Of a stretch of 64,000 bases of DNA, positions 1-11,250 are shown piece by piece. This DNA comes from Brienomyrus brachyistius (taxonomy: Eukaryota > Chordata > Actinopteri > Osteoglossiformes > Mormyridae). Below the pieces are notes generated by a model that saw only the letters and a list, made by a program, of their open reading frames with translations, was not told the DNA's origin and did not search any database. The stretch lies in NCBI RefSeq assembly GCF_023856365.1, contig NC_064541.1:26824214-26888213 (forward strand), written 5' to 3'. Position numbers and translations under genes: made by a program. How positions within the stretch are numbered: position 1 is the first letter of the stretch; the number at the start of each line of letters is the position of its first letter.

Positions 1-1180
1 AGATTATAAGAAAAATGACCATGCACTGCTTAAAAACCTGTTGCTGTTTTAAACTACTTAAAATCACACAATTTAAATACCTGTAACGATTTCAGAATGA
101 ATTGCTGCGTATACGGTAACTCGCACAATTAATAAGTTTACATTTAATTAGGTGCATTAAAGAGATATGTTTAAGACAACAATAATACAGTTTTTTTTAA
201 CTAAACGTTTATGTTTATATACCGTATTTCACATTTAAGCGTTTAATTGTTTAAAACGAAGGTAAATCCGAAGGAATATGAACATTTTATATATAAAATG
301 TGATAAAATTACGTAATTCTTTTTCGTATTTAGTACAGCGTCTGACTTGACAATCTTAATACAGTTCTTCCAGAAAGCTATAGAAATAGAAGTGACTGAA
401 AGAAGAGCGGCACTGTTACACGTACTGCATTTCGGTTCCTTGAACGCATAGTGGTTATTAATTTCTTAATAAAACGTTTTGGAAGAACAGTCAATACAGA
501 TACACAAAATGGTAACACTATACTGATAACCACAACTTTTATAACCCGTTTATTCTTATCTTTCAGTTTTGATTACGGATACATATTGATGTGACAGGAC
601 AATGAAATAAAACTGTATAATACGTACGTGTAAGGGGAGCATAAATAAACAAACGTTTGGTCGCAACATCAGTATTTTCAGGGAGTCTTACCTTGAAAAT
701 AAACTCCGGAGCAAACTTGCAAAATGCGAGGGAGGGTTTTTGTATCTAAAGATTCGATGTATGCCTGCATAGACACGGCGTCCGTTTCAGTTCCCTCCAT
801 AGCTTTTGTTTTTCTCCAAAAAGCGAGGACCTTTGGAAATCAACAGTATTTGGCAAAACTGACCGAGACACCCTAGAGCGTCTCGGTTTTAATGAAATGT
901 CTTTTGCACATAAGGAAGAGGAAGTAACGTGGTAGGCTAAATGAGGGACACCCTGTCTCACGCGAGCAATCATACAGTAATCATATAACTTTAGTGCCAA
1001 CATTACTGTCCTTGCATAAAGTACAGGTAGGCCTACTCAGAGAGCAAAATGCAGCCTGGCGTCTAATCTAAAAGGTGCAAAGTACTGCAAAAATGGCAGA
1101 AAGAGCTGTGCAATATATACGTGATGTGATAAGTAAACCATAATTCAGTTCATTAGAATTTTGTTTAAAAATGGTTATAG
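1..1180. other. AT-rich intergenic DNA, no gene seen
   Basis: No open frame here has a recognisable domain or a splice structure that can be continued. The sequence is AT-rich and mostly unique in appearance. An upstream gene's untranslated region cannot be excluded. Confidence 0.5.
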
Positions 1181-1204
1181 ATGCGTGGAAAGTGTTTGTT
1201 CTTC

Positions 1205-1262
1205 CCATGTCATTGTGAGATTTCCTCTGGGTTTCCCCCACAGTCCAAAAGCATGCTAACTC
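1205..1262 (+). repeat. Fragment of the tRNA-derived SINE family seen elsewhere in the window
   Basis: The stretch matches the middle of the SINE copy at 34807-35165 (the block running from the TTCTCCCCATGT-like segment to CAGTCCAAAAACATGCT), with substitutions. A later block of the same SINE (the GGGTCATTCCCTGCCTTGTGCC part) appears at 2231-2262, on the other side of the LINE remnant. About 130 bases of the SINE are missing between the two. Confidence 0.6.
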
Positions 1263-2080
1263 CCATCATCACCAAATGTTTCGCGAGACTTATCCTCTCT
1301 CACATTAAGTCTGCCATCCCTGCTGACCTTGATCAATACCAGTTTGCATATGCAGCAAACAGATTGACAGAAGATGCAGTCATCACCGCTCTCCACACAG
1401 CCCTTATACACCTGGACTAGGAAAACGACTGTTACAGTCACCCCCCAGAAAATGGTTCAAAAACAGTAATCTGGGCTTAGGCCCTGTGCACATGAATACT
1501 GGACTACCTGAGCAGTAGACCTCAGAACATCAGGATGGGACATGTCACATCATCCACTCTCATCCTGAACACTGGACGCCACAGCGCTGTGTCCCCAGGT
1601 CCCCCCACTACCTCTTCACCTTTGACTGCTTCCCCATTCATGCTAGTAACACCTATAATCACATTTCCTGATTACACCATCATAGTAGGACAAATATCGG
1701 ACAATAGGGAGGAGATTCAGCAATAGCCTGGACCTAAACACTACAAAAACAAAAGGAATGATAGAGGACCTCAACACGCAGAGCTCTCATACACAGGGAG
1801 GAGGTAGAGAGGATAGAGCGCTGTAAGCTTCTTGGTGTGCTTCTCAGCTGACCTCACCTGGACCACATACATCTGCCATCAGGTGGGGAAAACCCAACAG
1901 AGGCTTTACTTCCTAAGGAAGTTAAGGCGCGCTCACCTCTATTATCACCTGTGGACCAACTTCTATAAGTCGACAGTAGACAGCTTCCTGACCTTCTGCT
2001 GCATGGTACGGTTCACAAGCTGCAAGGAAGAGAACAGGAAGGACCTGCAATAGGTGGCGAGGGCGACAGAGCGTGCCCGC
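1252..2080 (+). mobile_element. Degenerate non-LTR retrotransposon (reverse transcriptase remnant)
   Basis: Conceptual translation in shifting frames gives pieces of a LINE reverse transcriptase. One piece near 1256-1420 has the palm-type segment 'DQYQFAYAANRLTEDAV'. A later piece near 1840-2050 has 'DLTWTTY' and 'QQRLYFLRKLRRAHL', typical of the C-terminal RT/thumb region of Rex1/CR1/L2-like fish LINEs. Frames are broken by stops and indels, so it is dead. The exact clade was not decided. Confidence 0.75.
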
Positions 2081-2289
2081 GGCACTGCACTACCCTCACT
2101 CAGAGACATTTACATCGGACAGCTATCTTTTAAAGGATCCCACCCACTCTAGACATCACCTGTTCTCTACACAACCCTCTGGAAAGACATACGGAACAAT
2201 CAGAACCAAAACTATCAGAGTAAACCCATTCTGGGTCATTCCCTGCCTTGTGCCTGTAGCAAGGCCATAGATTTGATTACAACATTGGA

Positions 2290-4437
2290 TCAAATCAGTT
2301 TTCCAAAACACATGGTTGGATGCATTCAAAAGCATTAATGCATTTCTTCACACAAGCAAATAATTGCAGCGAGATGCGAAAACCATGGGATATGTGAGAC
2401 ACTCAGCACATAGTTATTTAACATGATTAGTAACAATTAAGTCAGTTTAGCAAGCCAGCCATTTGATGGTTATCACTGCTTCTTACATCTGAGCTTGCTG
2501 GTTTTCTACATTACATTACATCCACATGTACATTGTTTGTGTTTTCAATTTTACAAAGAAATAGATTTTTAAGTAAAAATCAAGAAATGTCACACCTTGC
2601 TTTTTGATTGGAGGTTGAGTATTTGCTAGCTGGCCGTTTAGCTTCACACCAATATAGACAGATTGTAACTTCACCTTTGTCATGGTTTTGGACGAGGCAC
2701 AAGAGGCCTGCCACCAATTTTCAGGCAACTTAACAATAATTATTAGCCTATAGGCTAACAGTAATATTTTCAAGACCACGCATATCATTAAATACTGCCT
2801 GTTGAGTATGTGGGTTTTAGAAAGATGTTCTGTCTTTTATTGCCTACCACCCTTAATAGAGGTTACTAGCAAGACTGGGATATAATTCAGCAGCTGCTTG
2901 TAACATTAATGGAAGCATTATCTGTCATACACTGGCAAACTAACTAGCACATATTACAAAAATTCACAAGCAAAATGTATGTACAAGAAATATATAGAAC
3001 ATCGATGACTTTGCGCACTACTTTGTTTGTAATGCACTCTAGTCGTGATCTTGCGGATAGATGTGTCTGAACAGCTGCACACTACTACCGGTGTCTACCC
3101 TAGCAGAACCACAGATGTTCGCACGTTGAGCTTTCAGTTTGTTGCCTTCTCACCTCTCGACATTTCCAGGAAGAATTTAATGTGGTTTTGTTTTTTATAG
3201 CATGCTTGTATACATTCTTGTTTTGCTTGGGTATAGCTAAAATCCCTGTCTTATTGCTTTGTCACCCCGAACCATGGTTTTGGATTTGGAAGTACTGATT
3301 CTCATCTCCCGCACTTTACACCCAGCATCAGATTGCAAAATGTTTATTTAACTATAACAATTAAACAGTGGAGTGTCGAACACCCTGTTCTGTTACATAA
3401 GCATTGTAACTATGGCGTAGGATTCGTTGTGTCCAATGCCTTTATAATTCGGAAAGGTTTATATACATCACTGCCGATTGGGTTACGCCTCTGACACACC
3501 TACCAAATGATAGAAAATGTACCTCAAAGTCTGTTGCGCAATGCTTCACATTGTTTTGAGGAAAGTCATTCAACCTATAAACTGTAAGAAAACATTTTCT
3601 TCAATTTTGTTAAATTTTCAGATTGAAAATGCCAAAGGGACAACTTCAGGTGCATAGCCCTCAGTCCGGGATCTATGAGTATCCCCACATCCTGCTGAGG
3701 TCATTTACTTGGGAACTCCGAAGTAGAAGAGACTCAGGAGATCCAGCTTCAGAGCATGGAGATAAGCCTAACTATACATGGAGATAAGCCTAACTATACA
3801 TGGAGATAAGCCTAACTATATCTGGTCGGTCACTTTATCTCCTGCACCAGCCTGATCTCCTTCTTCACTAGACAGGTGATGTTTCATGTCCCATTATCTG
3901 CTGCTACAGTCCAATCTGGGTCCATCCTGCTCATGTTTGTCAACCTAATGGCATTGAACATGATCCCCCCACCTCTCATACTTCAGGTGGTGAGCCCACA
4001 AGATGGCTGATACTGGCAAGGTTATGTGGATACCCTAGCCACCAGGCACTCACCAGTGAACACCAACCATAGACCTGGATCCAGGGCTGGGTTCCGTTAA
4101 CTCTACTCCAGGCAAAGTACACTAGTTCTCCTTAGTACCTTTCCCTGGGGATATAGCTGTTTGTCTGGCCTTTTCCTACAGATCTGTTTGACAAGGAAGG
4201 CCCAACCAAGAGCTCAAGATCTAGACAACAAAGTTCTGCAGATTGTTATGGCCTGAAAATCCCTCCACATGCAAACCTCAATCATCATCTGAATGATATA
4301 TAATTTACAGATCCATTTTCAATTAACTACTTATTTTTAAACTGCTGATTTAATTAATTATTTAGTCACATTTCGTCAATGTAATAACGTTTGTAACATG
4401 CCATCTATTAATTTACATTCGGGCTTACATTTCAAAA
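2290..4437. other. Intergenic DNA upstream of ppp1r8
   Basis: No gene is recognisable. The stretch holds AT-rich sequence, a short tandem repeat at 3755-3820 and a lower-AT block at about 3640-4260 of unknown origin. It ends in the ppp1r8 promoter. Confidence 0.5.
3755..3820 (+). repeat. 22-bp tandem repeat, three copies
   Basis: Three adjacent copies of a 22-base unit, beginning CATGGAGATAAGCC and ending TAACTATA, lie head to tail with no visible mismatch. Confidence 0.9.
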
Positions 4438-4539
4438 ACTACATTTCCCAAGAGTCAAAGCATAAGAAGTTGACCGGAAGTCATAGATTTCCCATCATTC
4501 CGCGGCAGAAGCGAAATGAGAATGAGGCAAGATGGCGGC
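4438..4539 (+). promoter_or_regulatory. ppp1r8: Putative TATA-less housekeeping promoter of ppp1r8
   Basis: Upstream of the ppp1r8 start are three recognisable promoter-type motifs. ACTACATTTCCCA at 4438 resembles the ZNF143/Staf site. CCGGAAGT at 4474-4481 is an ETS/GABP core. AAGATGGCGGC at 4529-4539 is a YY1-type site that overlaps the initiator ATG. There is no obvious TATA box. The motif reading is by eye and activity is inferred. Confidence 0.6.
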
Positions 4540-7500
4540 GAATTCCATCGCAAACTTACCTCAGTTTGATTGTCCGACATGGTAAAGCTTATGAAAATGC
4601 AGATTCTGTCAGGGGAGCGGTTTTGTGAAGCAGAAGCATGTAGCTAAATGCACAGCAGTTGGCCATGTCGTTTAAAAAAGGTCTTATGTTGAATAATGAT
4701 AGGTAGCTAGTTTTCCAACGAGCTCTTTACCTAGCTAGGTTAGTCAGCTATTTTAATATAACTAATGGTATTCATTTATATGTGGTCGAGGTTTTATTTT
4801 GTGGTTTTGAAAATAATCGCTGTTTTATTTAGTCGATTTTCTTCGTGCAGATTGCTACCAATGAATGTGGGATTTGTCACTCCTTGATTAGCAAACCTGA
4901 GAAAATGTAGAATAATCTTTTTAGTAATCCGATTATAGTTTGTGGTTGTTAGATGGCTAGTCGAGTGACTAGTTCGTTGTTTAACTTTTTACTGATTGTT
5001 TTTTAGAAGCTATTTGTCTCTAAATTTGGTGATTCTTAAATCAGTTTCTAGGCTCCAATGGATGCAAAGCGTATTAATTACGATTTATAAGGTTTATGCA
5101 AAATGCATATGTGGTGATTCTTATGTTTTTGTCGTCCAGTCGATTTACTGGCGTCTTTTGTGCTTTCCTATTTTGAGTGATGTAGGGCTTATTGGGGTGT
5201 GGTGGATGGTTTTGTTTCCAGGGCTGGAAAACCTCCCCCAGGGCTCCATTTGGACGTGGTGAAAGGGGACAAGCTGGTGGAGGTAAGGACTATGCGGAAT
5301 AGCAGATGTCTAGCCGATCTGTCGTATTTGCCTTATTACAAGAACAGATATTTGTTCATGATCCTTTTAGCAAATGATGCTCATTGCAGTATTGCAGTTG
5401 GGGGAGGGGGGAGTTAGGGTGATTCCAAGGCCCCTTGAGTGCCAGGGACTCTAAAAAATTTTGGGGGGACGCAGTTTGATTGGTTGAGGTTGGGGAGGCC
5501 AATATGATTTTCTTTCATGATGCCTGGTAGCATCCCTCACATCTGGTAGCAACCTGACCTGCTTTTTCACCAAACTAGTAGTGTGCACTGGCCACTTTCC
5601 AATAACTAATGGACAGTAATTCAGAATAGTTTCCCATGGAACACACGGAGAAGACTTAACTGATTCTGATAAAGCAGTAGTTCTCAATCCTGTTCCTGGC
5701 GCCCTGCCAAAATGTTTTCTTTCCAACTCACACTCTGGCTTGAAACTGCCACTTTCATTATTAGTTGATTAAGGACCAAATAAGCCTGATTAAGGTAGGG
5801 TTGGAATGAAAACATTCTGGCGGGGGGGTGCTAGGAACAGGACTGAGATCCTCTGTGGTAAAGATGACCGTTCTGTTACAATTTTAAGAAAATTGGTTTT
5901 CCCTCCTATTTACTTCTTTAGTATGTGCATAGAGAAATGTATACTGGTTTCATTCTGGTCATTCGTGTAAATGGGCTTGCATCTCACTTGCTGTTAGTCT
6001 GTTTCCCTGGCTACTTGTGTTGCCCAGATTCCAGTGCACCAGATACTAACCTGGCTGTCCTCGGCCCAGTGCCAGCCGTGCACTGTGGGCTGAAACCTTG
6101 TGGCTCCCAGGTCCACAGAGGTGCCAAACTAAAATCAGCCCCGAGATTTAAGCTCAGAGTGCCAAGACACACTCTGTGTTATAACTCAGGGGCACAGTTT
6201 TCTCTGTACCAAGCATTTGGGTTCCTCTGTGAATAGAAGGAAATCCTAAACACAGTGTTATTTGGATTTGTAAAATGATGCGCTGGGCCCTGCTCTGCGT
6301 TTCTGTAGAAGCTGATCATTGACGAAAAGAAGTACTACCTGTTTGGACGTAACCCGGACATCTGTGACTTCACCATCGACCACCAGTCCTGTTCGCGCGT
6401 CCATGCCGCCCTGGTATACCACAAGCACCTCAAGAGAGTCTTCCTTATTGACCTCAACAGCAGTGAGTGCAGTACCTCCCTTACGGGACTAAGGCTTTTC
6501 TCAGACCAGTGTTTGGCAAATCGCCATCACAGCTTGTTGAATTCCTGCATGGTGGAGTTAAACATTGTCCCCCCCCCTCCATTCTCTCCCCCTGTGCACC
6601 CCAGCCCATGGCACATTTCTGGGGCACATCCGTCTGGAGCCTCATAAGCCGCAGCAGGTCCCCATCGACTCTACGGTGTCATTCGGTGCATCCACGCGGG
6701 TGTACACCATCCGGGAGAAACCACAGACTCAGCCTGGCTCCGGCACTGGGGACAGTAAGGCCGGGGAGGACGAGGATCTCAAAGGGCTCCTCGGACTGCC
6801 GGAGGAGGAGACGGAGCTGGAGGTGTGTCCACCCCATCCCTAATCCTTTTTCTGCAAACTCTGCTACCTCTTCCTGATAATCTCAGTTCTGCCTGTACAG
6901 CTGTCTGCTTGCTTATAAGTGCAGCCCATGCTATTTACACTGCCTGAACGTCCTGCTGACCCATTATGATGTTAACAGGAAGCATCCTGATGCATTAAGC
7001 TTCATGAACCATTTTCTATATTTTTGGTCCCCACTAGATGGTGCTCTTGGTTTGCTTTGAGGCATGCTTTGAGCCCCTTTTTTTGAGAGGGTCCTCCCTG
7101 CAGCCTATGGGAAGGGGTGGAGCGAGATGTGGGTGGAGTGATGTAACGCAATTACCATATAAGGATACGAGATGTAAAGATGGCAGATGACGCGGTGCGC
7201 GGTTCTTGTTTAGACTGTTGTGTCATGGTAATTAAGAGTTGAAAGATGTTAGTTTTTACTAGTCTAAGTAAAAATGTCTATAAACACTTTCTGCTTTTTA
7301 AGTAGAACACGTCAGTAAAGAAACACATTTTATGTTTTCGATTCACTGACACGAGATTAGGAAAATATATATATTAACGTTACTACTTAACCATGACCCT
7401 AATCCCCTGATTCACCTGCGATACTATTAACGTTATTGCTCCCATTTATGGTAACTGAGTGACATCTTGCTCCACCCACCTCTCGCCTCTCCCCAACCCA

Positions 7501-9742
7501 CAGGCGGCAGCAAGGTGTACTTGCTTTTTTTTCATGACAGAGAGCACCATCTAGTGGTGTCAGAAAATACAGCAACTGGTTCATTTTTTTCCATCACTAC
7601 CAAATAGAGAGTGGATAGGCATAAAATAATCTTATAGTACAGCCACCCTGAATGCAAATATTAATATTGGGGCTTGAATATTGGCTGCTCCCCAGAAATG
7701 CTTCCTGGTCAGAATTTGCCTGGAAAAGGTTTCTGTGGAAGTATTCAACTTAAATATAGTAGCTTGTATTTTGATATGTGCATGTTTAATAAGGAAGTTC
7801 AGAAGTATGATTCATGGCTTTAACATCCCATGGATTCCTATGTGGTATGGTAAAGAATGGAATTTTATTTTGAGGTCTGGATAAGTATGGGGACGGTATA
7901 GAAATATTTTGGTGTTTCCAGACTATTTCAGCAATTTGGCCTACTACGTATTATAAAACATCTATTACTGTTTTTGATGGAAATCACCAATGTGTACTTG
8001 TTAGCACAAGCATGTGCACAGGGTGCACACTGAAGAGCAGCGTCCCAAACCAAGCAGTGGGGGTTTGTCTGTGGGATATGCACGTGATTAATCTCCAACA
8101 AGGAATATTGATGTACCACTCACAATGGGGGAAGTGCATGTTTGCACCTGCTTGACTTGCCGGTCCCAGTGTTTTAACTGGTTAGCTAACTGTCCCAGAT
8201 GTGAACGTAAAGTAGTACATTTCGAACATGGGTGAGTTATCCGCATGCCGGGCACAAGCATTGCAGTCTAGGTGCAGCCAGTGATGCATCCTGGCAAGGC
8301 CAAGATGGGCAAGTGGCGAGGGTGGCATCTCCAAGGGGGATGCACCAGTTATCAACCCACTGGTGTCACCAGTCCCGATCCCAATGACACCTTACCCCTA
8401 CCACTACAGTTTGGAAAAGTATGGAATTTTAGAAATTCTGTAGGAGGGCAGACATCGAGAATTCTTTGAATCTGTTTTTCTCTGTGAGCCTGTGCAATCT
8501 GCCAAAGCTTCCTCGGCCATCTCTCTCTGAGCCTCTAAATCTCATTAGGTCTCCCTGCCTCTTTACTACCAATGACAGAACCTGACTGAATTCAACACAG
8601 CCCACAACAAGCGCATCTCCACCCTGACCATCGAGGAGGGAAACTTAGACATCCAGAGGCCCAAGCGCAAGAGGAGAAGCTCCCGGGTCTCATTCAGCGA
8701 GGAGGATGAGATTATTAACCCAGGTAAAGACGCGTGCCGATTGGTTCGCTGTGGTGTCCAATCAAATGCTCGATTTAGTGCAATCCATGTTTGACGCTGT
8801 GAAGCTGTTGCTGGGTTTGGTGCATGATGGTTTTGATGTCATTTCCGTTGATGCAGAGGATGTGGACCCCACTGTGGGACGCTTCCGGAACATGGTTCAG
8901 ACGGCGGTGGTTCCAATCAAGGTGATCTTCTCATTGTGGATATGAGATTCTGGTTTCAATGAATTACACATTTAGGTTAAAAGTGAGTGCACACATGTAT
9001 ATATATAGTAGGGCTGAACAATATTGGATAAATATCTGACAATATTTATAAAATAAAAGATAAAAAATTACCTAAAATTAACTAGCCAAATAGAACATCT
9101 ACCAACAAAATCTGTCAAATAAGCTGCTGGTTTTGCTGTTAGTTGTGCCAACAGACATAAAGCAGTACCTAGAAACGGCTTCCTTTATCTCTCTGGAATC
9201 CAAAATACTACCATGCAGTGGAAGATGACTGTCTTTTAGTGACCAGTTCCTGTTTGTTTTTTCTTCTCCTGTCATTTTTGTTGAGGACTTATTTGATGCC
9301 TGGATGTTGTTCACGGCAAGAACTAAACTGCACGTCTTATTTTTATATGACTCCTTCCACCCCTTTGGCTTTTTCTGTACAGAAGAGGAAGCAGGATGGC
9401 CACTTGGGCCTTGGTGTGGAGGATGGGACCTCTCGCCGCATGCCCACCTTCCCCTTCAGCGGCAGCCTGTATGGAGACTTGCCGCCCGCCAGCCATGAAG
9501 CCAGCATCCACCCGGCGGGGACCCCGTGCGGCGCCGCCATCATGGGAGGGCTGCCGCTGCCCTTTCCCAACCCAGCCCCCGAGGTCGACCTGTCCCCCAC
9601 CACCGCACAGCCGCCCGTCACCCTCAGCATCAGGCCTGCCCCTGGCCCTTATGCCCCCGAGGCTGTCAATGAGCCGCGCAAGAAGAAGTATGCCAAGGAG
9701 GCGTGGCCTGGGAAGAAGCCCACCCCTTCCTTGCTTATTTAG
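4532..9742 (+). CDS. ppp1r8: Nuclear inhibitor of protein phosphatase 1 (NIPP1, PPP1R8), complete
   Basis: Coding exons: 4532-4581, 5222-5282, 6309-6462, 6605-6822, 8579-8723, 8857-8921 and 9383-9742. All introns are GT-AG and in phase, giving 350 aa against about 351 in human. NIPP1 is a nuclear PP1-binding subunit that also joins splicing and transcription factors. Exons 2-4 encode the FHA domain (about residues 20-130), including 'YYLFGRNPDICDFTIDHQS' and 'SRVHAALVYH'. The PP1-docking RVxF motif is RVSF near residues 197-200, after a basic run (RPKRKRR). The C-terminus 'KKYAKEAWPGKKPTPSLLI' is the conserved RNA-binding/PP1-inhibitory tail. The start is the first ATG in the YY1-like context and gives the expected MAANS... 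N-terminus. Intron 2 carries an H/ACA RNA and intron 4 a large foldback MITE. No damage is seen. Confidence 0.97.
5691..5849. mobile_element. Foldback MITE in ppp1r8 intron 2
   Basis: The left end (TCAATCCTGTTCCTGGC...) and right end (...CTAGGAACAGGACTGA) are inverted copies. Matching internal AAAATGTTTTC / GAAAACATTCT arms extend the repeat. The palindromic, about 160-bp structure without coding capacity fits a small hAT-like MITE. Confidence 0.7.
6030..6199 (+). ncRNA. scarna1: Intronic H/ACA small RNA, likely SCARNA1 (ACA35) orthologue
   Basis: The intron folds by eye into the hairpin-hinge-hairpin-tail form of an H/ACA RNA. Hairpin 1 has a basal stem GCACC (6036-6040) with GGTGC (6120-6124), an upper stem ACCTGG (6048-6053) with CCAGGT (about 6107-6112), and an apical GCCCAGTGC / GCACTGTGGGC helix. 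The hinge holds an H box AAACTA at 6126-6131. Hairpin 2 has GCCCC (6138-6142) with GGGGC (6189-6193), GAG with CTC, and CAGAGTG (6155-6161) with CACTCTG (6170-6176). The ACA box is at 6194-6196, three bases before the predicted end. From memory, human SCARNA1 is about 166 nt and lies in a PPP1R8 intron, so size and location both fit. Identity rests on position and fold, not on alignment. Confidence 0.8.
7005..7583. mobile_element. Long foldback MITE in ppp1r8 intron 4
   Basis: The two ends are inverted copies: TGAACCATTT...CCCCACTAGATGGTGCTC at 7005-7050 against GAGCACCATCTAGTGG...CTGGTTCA at about 7538-7583. A second internal arm pair lies at about 7105-7160 (GGTGGAGCGAGATG...) and 7447-7500 (CATCTTGCTCCACCC...). 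There is no coding capacity. It is a near-palindromic, about 580-bp element with imperfect arms. Confidence 0.8.
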
Positions 9743-11250
9743 CCCTGCCATGGACCATGTGGTGCTGGGACTGATAGCCGTACTGTGCTGGGGTTGAATG
9801 GACAGAGGCCTCGGGGCAAAGCAGGCGCCAATGGCTGGGACATTTCCTTATTTCCATATTCCCTGCCACCTGCTTTATGTTTTTTGTCTTTTTTTTTTTA
9901 CTTTTACATTTAAGGAGTCAGGACCATCAGTCCTGCATTCTGCTCTGCCCCGCCCTCTCTGGTCATGTGATGCGTTACTGGCGAATCAGATGGTAACGTG
10001 TTGAGACTGCATGTTCAGGGCGTCCCAGTGTGCTCAGGAGGTAGAGTCACGACTCTCGGGCTCGCAAATGGCACCGACCTTAGGGCGTGCAGCTCTACTC
10101 TGGTGAGTCTGTCACCACTGTTACCTTTTTGTATCAATTGTATTTTAGTAAGAGAGAGAGTCCTACAAGACCTCTATGAAAAGGAAAAATAGGCCGGCTC
10201 AGCTATCTGCGTCTCGCATACTGCGCGAACCTCCCAGAGGGGCAGGGGGCGGAAATGTGAATGAAGGGGGGCGGCAGTCTCAGCTGATGGCCTGGGAGGG
10301 GCCAGGTGACAAGGATGCCATGCAGCCATGTGCATGTGTGTTCATGTGTGCTGGTTTATGTACCAGCTGGCTGCCAGGGCTGGGTTTAGACTAGTAGCAT
10401 AGAGCCTCTAGCCCAACACCTCTGCACCATGCTTGGAGAGATAGTTTGAGGTTGCAGGCTCTGAGTCGCTGCTGTACTTATTTGTCTTATTTTCACTCTT
10501 TGCCATTTTTTCATTCATGATATCTGTGCAGTTTTATAACGCATCTTTAAACAAGCCCCTACCAGCAAACTCTACAGTTAATTATTAGCAGTGATTGGCT
10601 CTTGCTGATTCCTTACTGCTTTGCCTGTAAGGGAGTTTGGTAATCCTGGGTGCGCATTGCCCACCTTTCAGTGAATGCTGCCTTTTCATTGGCTGAAAAC
10701 CATGATTGGCAGCTCATGGTAACACCCCCCCCCCTGCGTATTTTTGACCCTTTTATTATTTGACTAGCTAGCATAGTGAATATCTTGAGTTGCCGTAGCA
10801 CCTATCCACTAGCAGGCTACATGAAGTCAGCTCCCCAGGGATGACCGTTGACAGCTGTTGGATGATACGGTCTTTCTGTAGGGGGCAAGTTTGTCTCACC
10901 GCTACACGCTAACGTGTGCCTGCATCTGTGTCAGCCTGCCCCAAAGCTATAGCTGCGTGGCTCTCCATGAACTCCAGCCAATGCCGAGATTTTCCTAAGC
11001 TCAGCCCTCTAGGAAACCAGGGTTTGCTTAGTTTGGTGTCTGAGGGAGGAGGGGTATCCAGAGGGAACTCCTACCTTTATGACTTTTATTTGTAGTATTT
11101 TTTTTCCTCCAGCTGTGAATACATTTCTCCCCGGTTTGTACAGTTCTGTAAATTTGTTAGAAGAATCTTTTAACAGTTCAAACTTTGAAGCCTGTGAGCT
11201 GCCCTGTGAGCTGCCCTCTCTACATTAAACGCCGGCCAGTTTTTTCCTAC
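9743..11250 (+). other. ppp1r8: Probable 3' untranslated region of ppp1r8
   Basis: The stretch follows the ppp1r8 stop codon, has no convincing open frame, and ends near an ATTAAA polyadenylation signal at 11224-11229. That would make a 3' UTR of about 1.5 kb. The exact cleavage site is not determinable. Confidence 0.55.
11224..11229 (+). terminator. ppp1r8: Candidate polyadenylation signal of ppp1r8
   Basis: This ATTAAA hexamer is about 1.48 kb downstream of the stop codon. It is a common AATAAA variant and the clearest candidate in the interval. Confidence 0.4.

Noticed and set aside
746..1003. 85-aa minus-strand ORF upstream of the LINE remnant
   Set aside because: Low complexity in codon use, no domain, no conserved splice context; consistent with chance.
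5925..6236. 103-aa open frame on the plus strand
   Set aside because: It runs across the H/ACA RNA in ppp1r8 intron 2 and has no domain or splice support.
9323..9751. 95- and 142-aa antisense frames and alternative-frame ORFs
   Set aside because: They are shadows of the GC-rich last exon of ppp1r8, whose own frame matches the conserved NIPP1 C-terminus.
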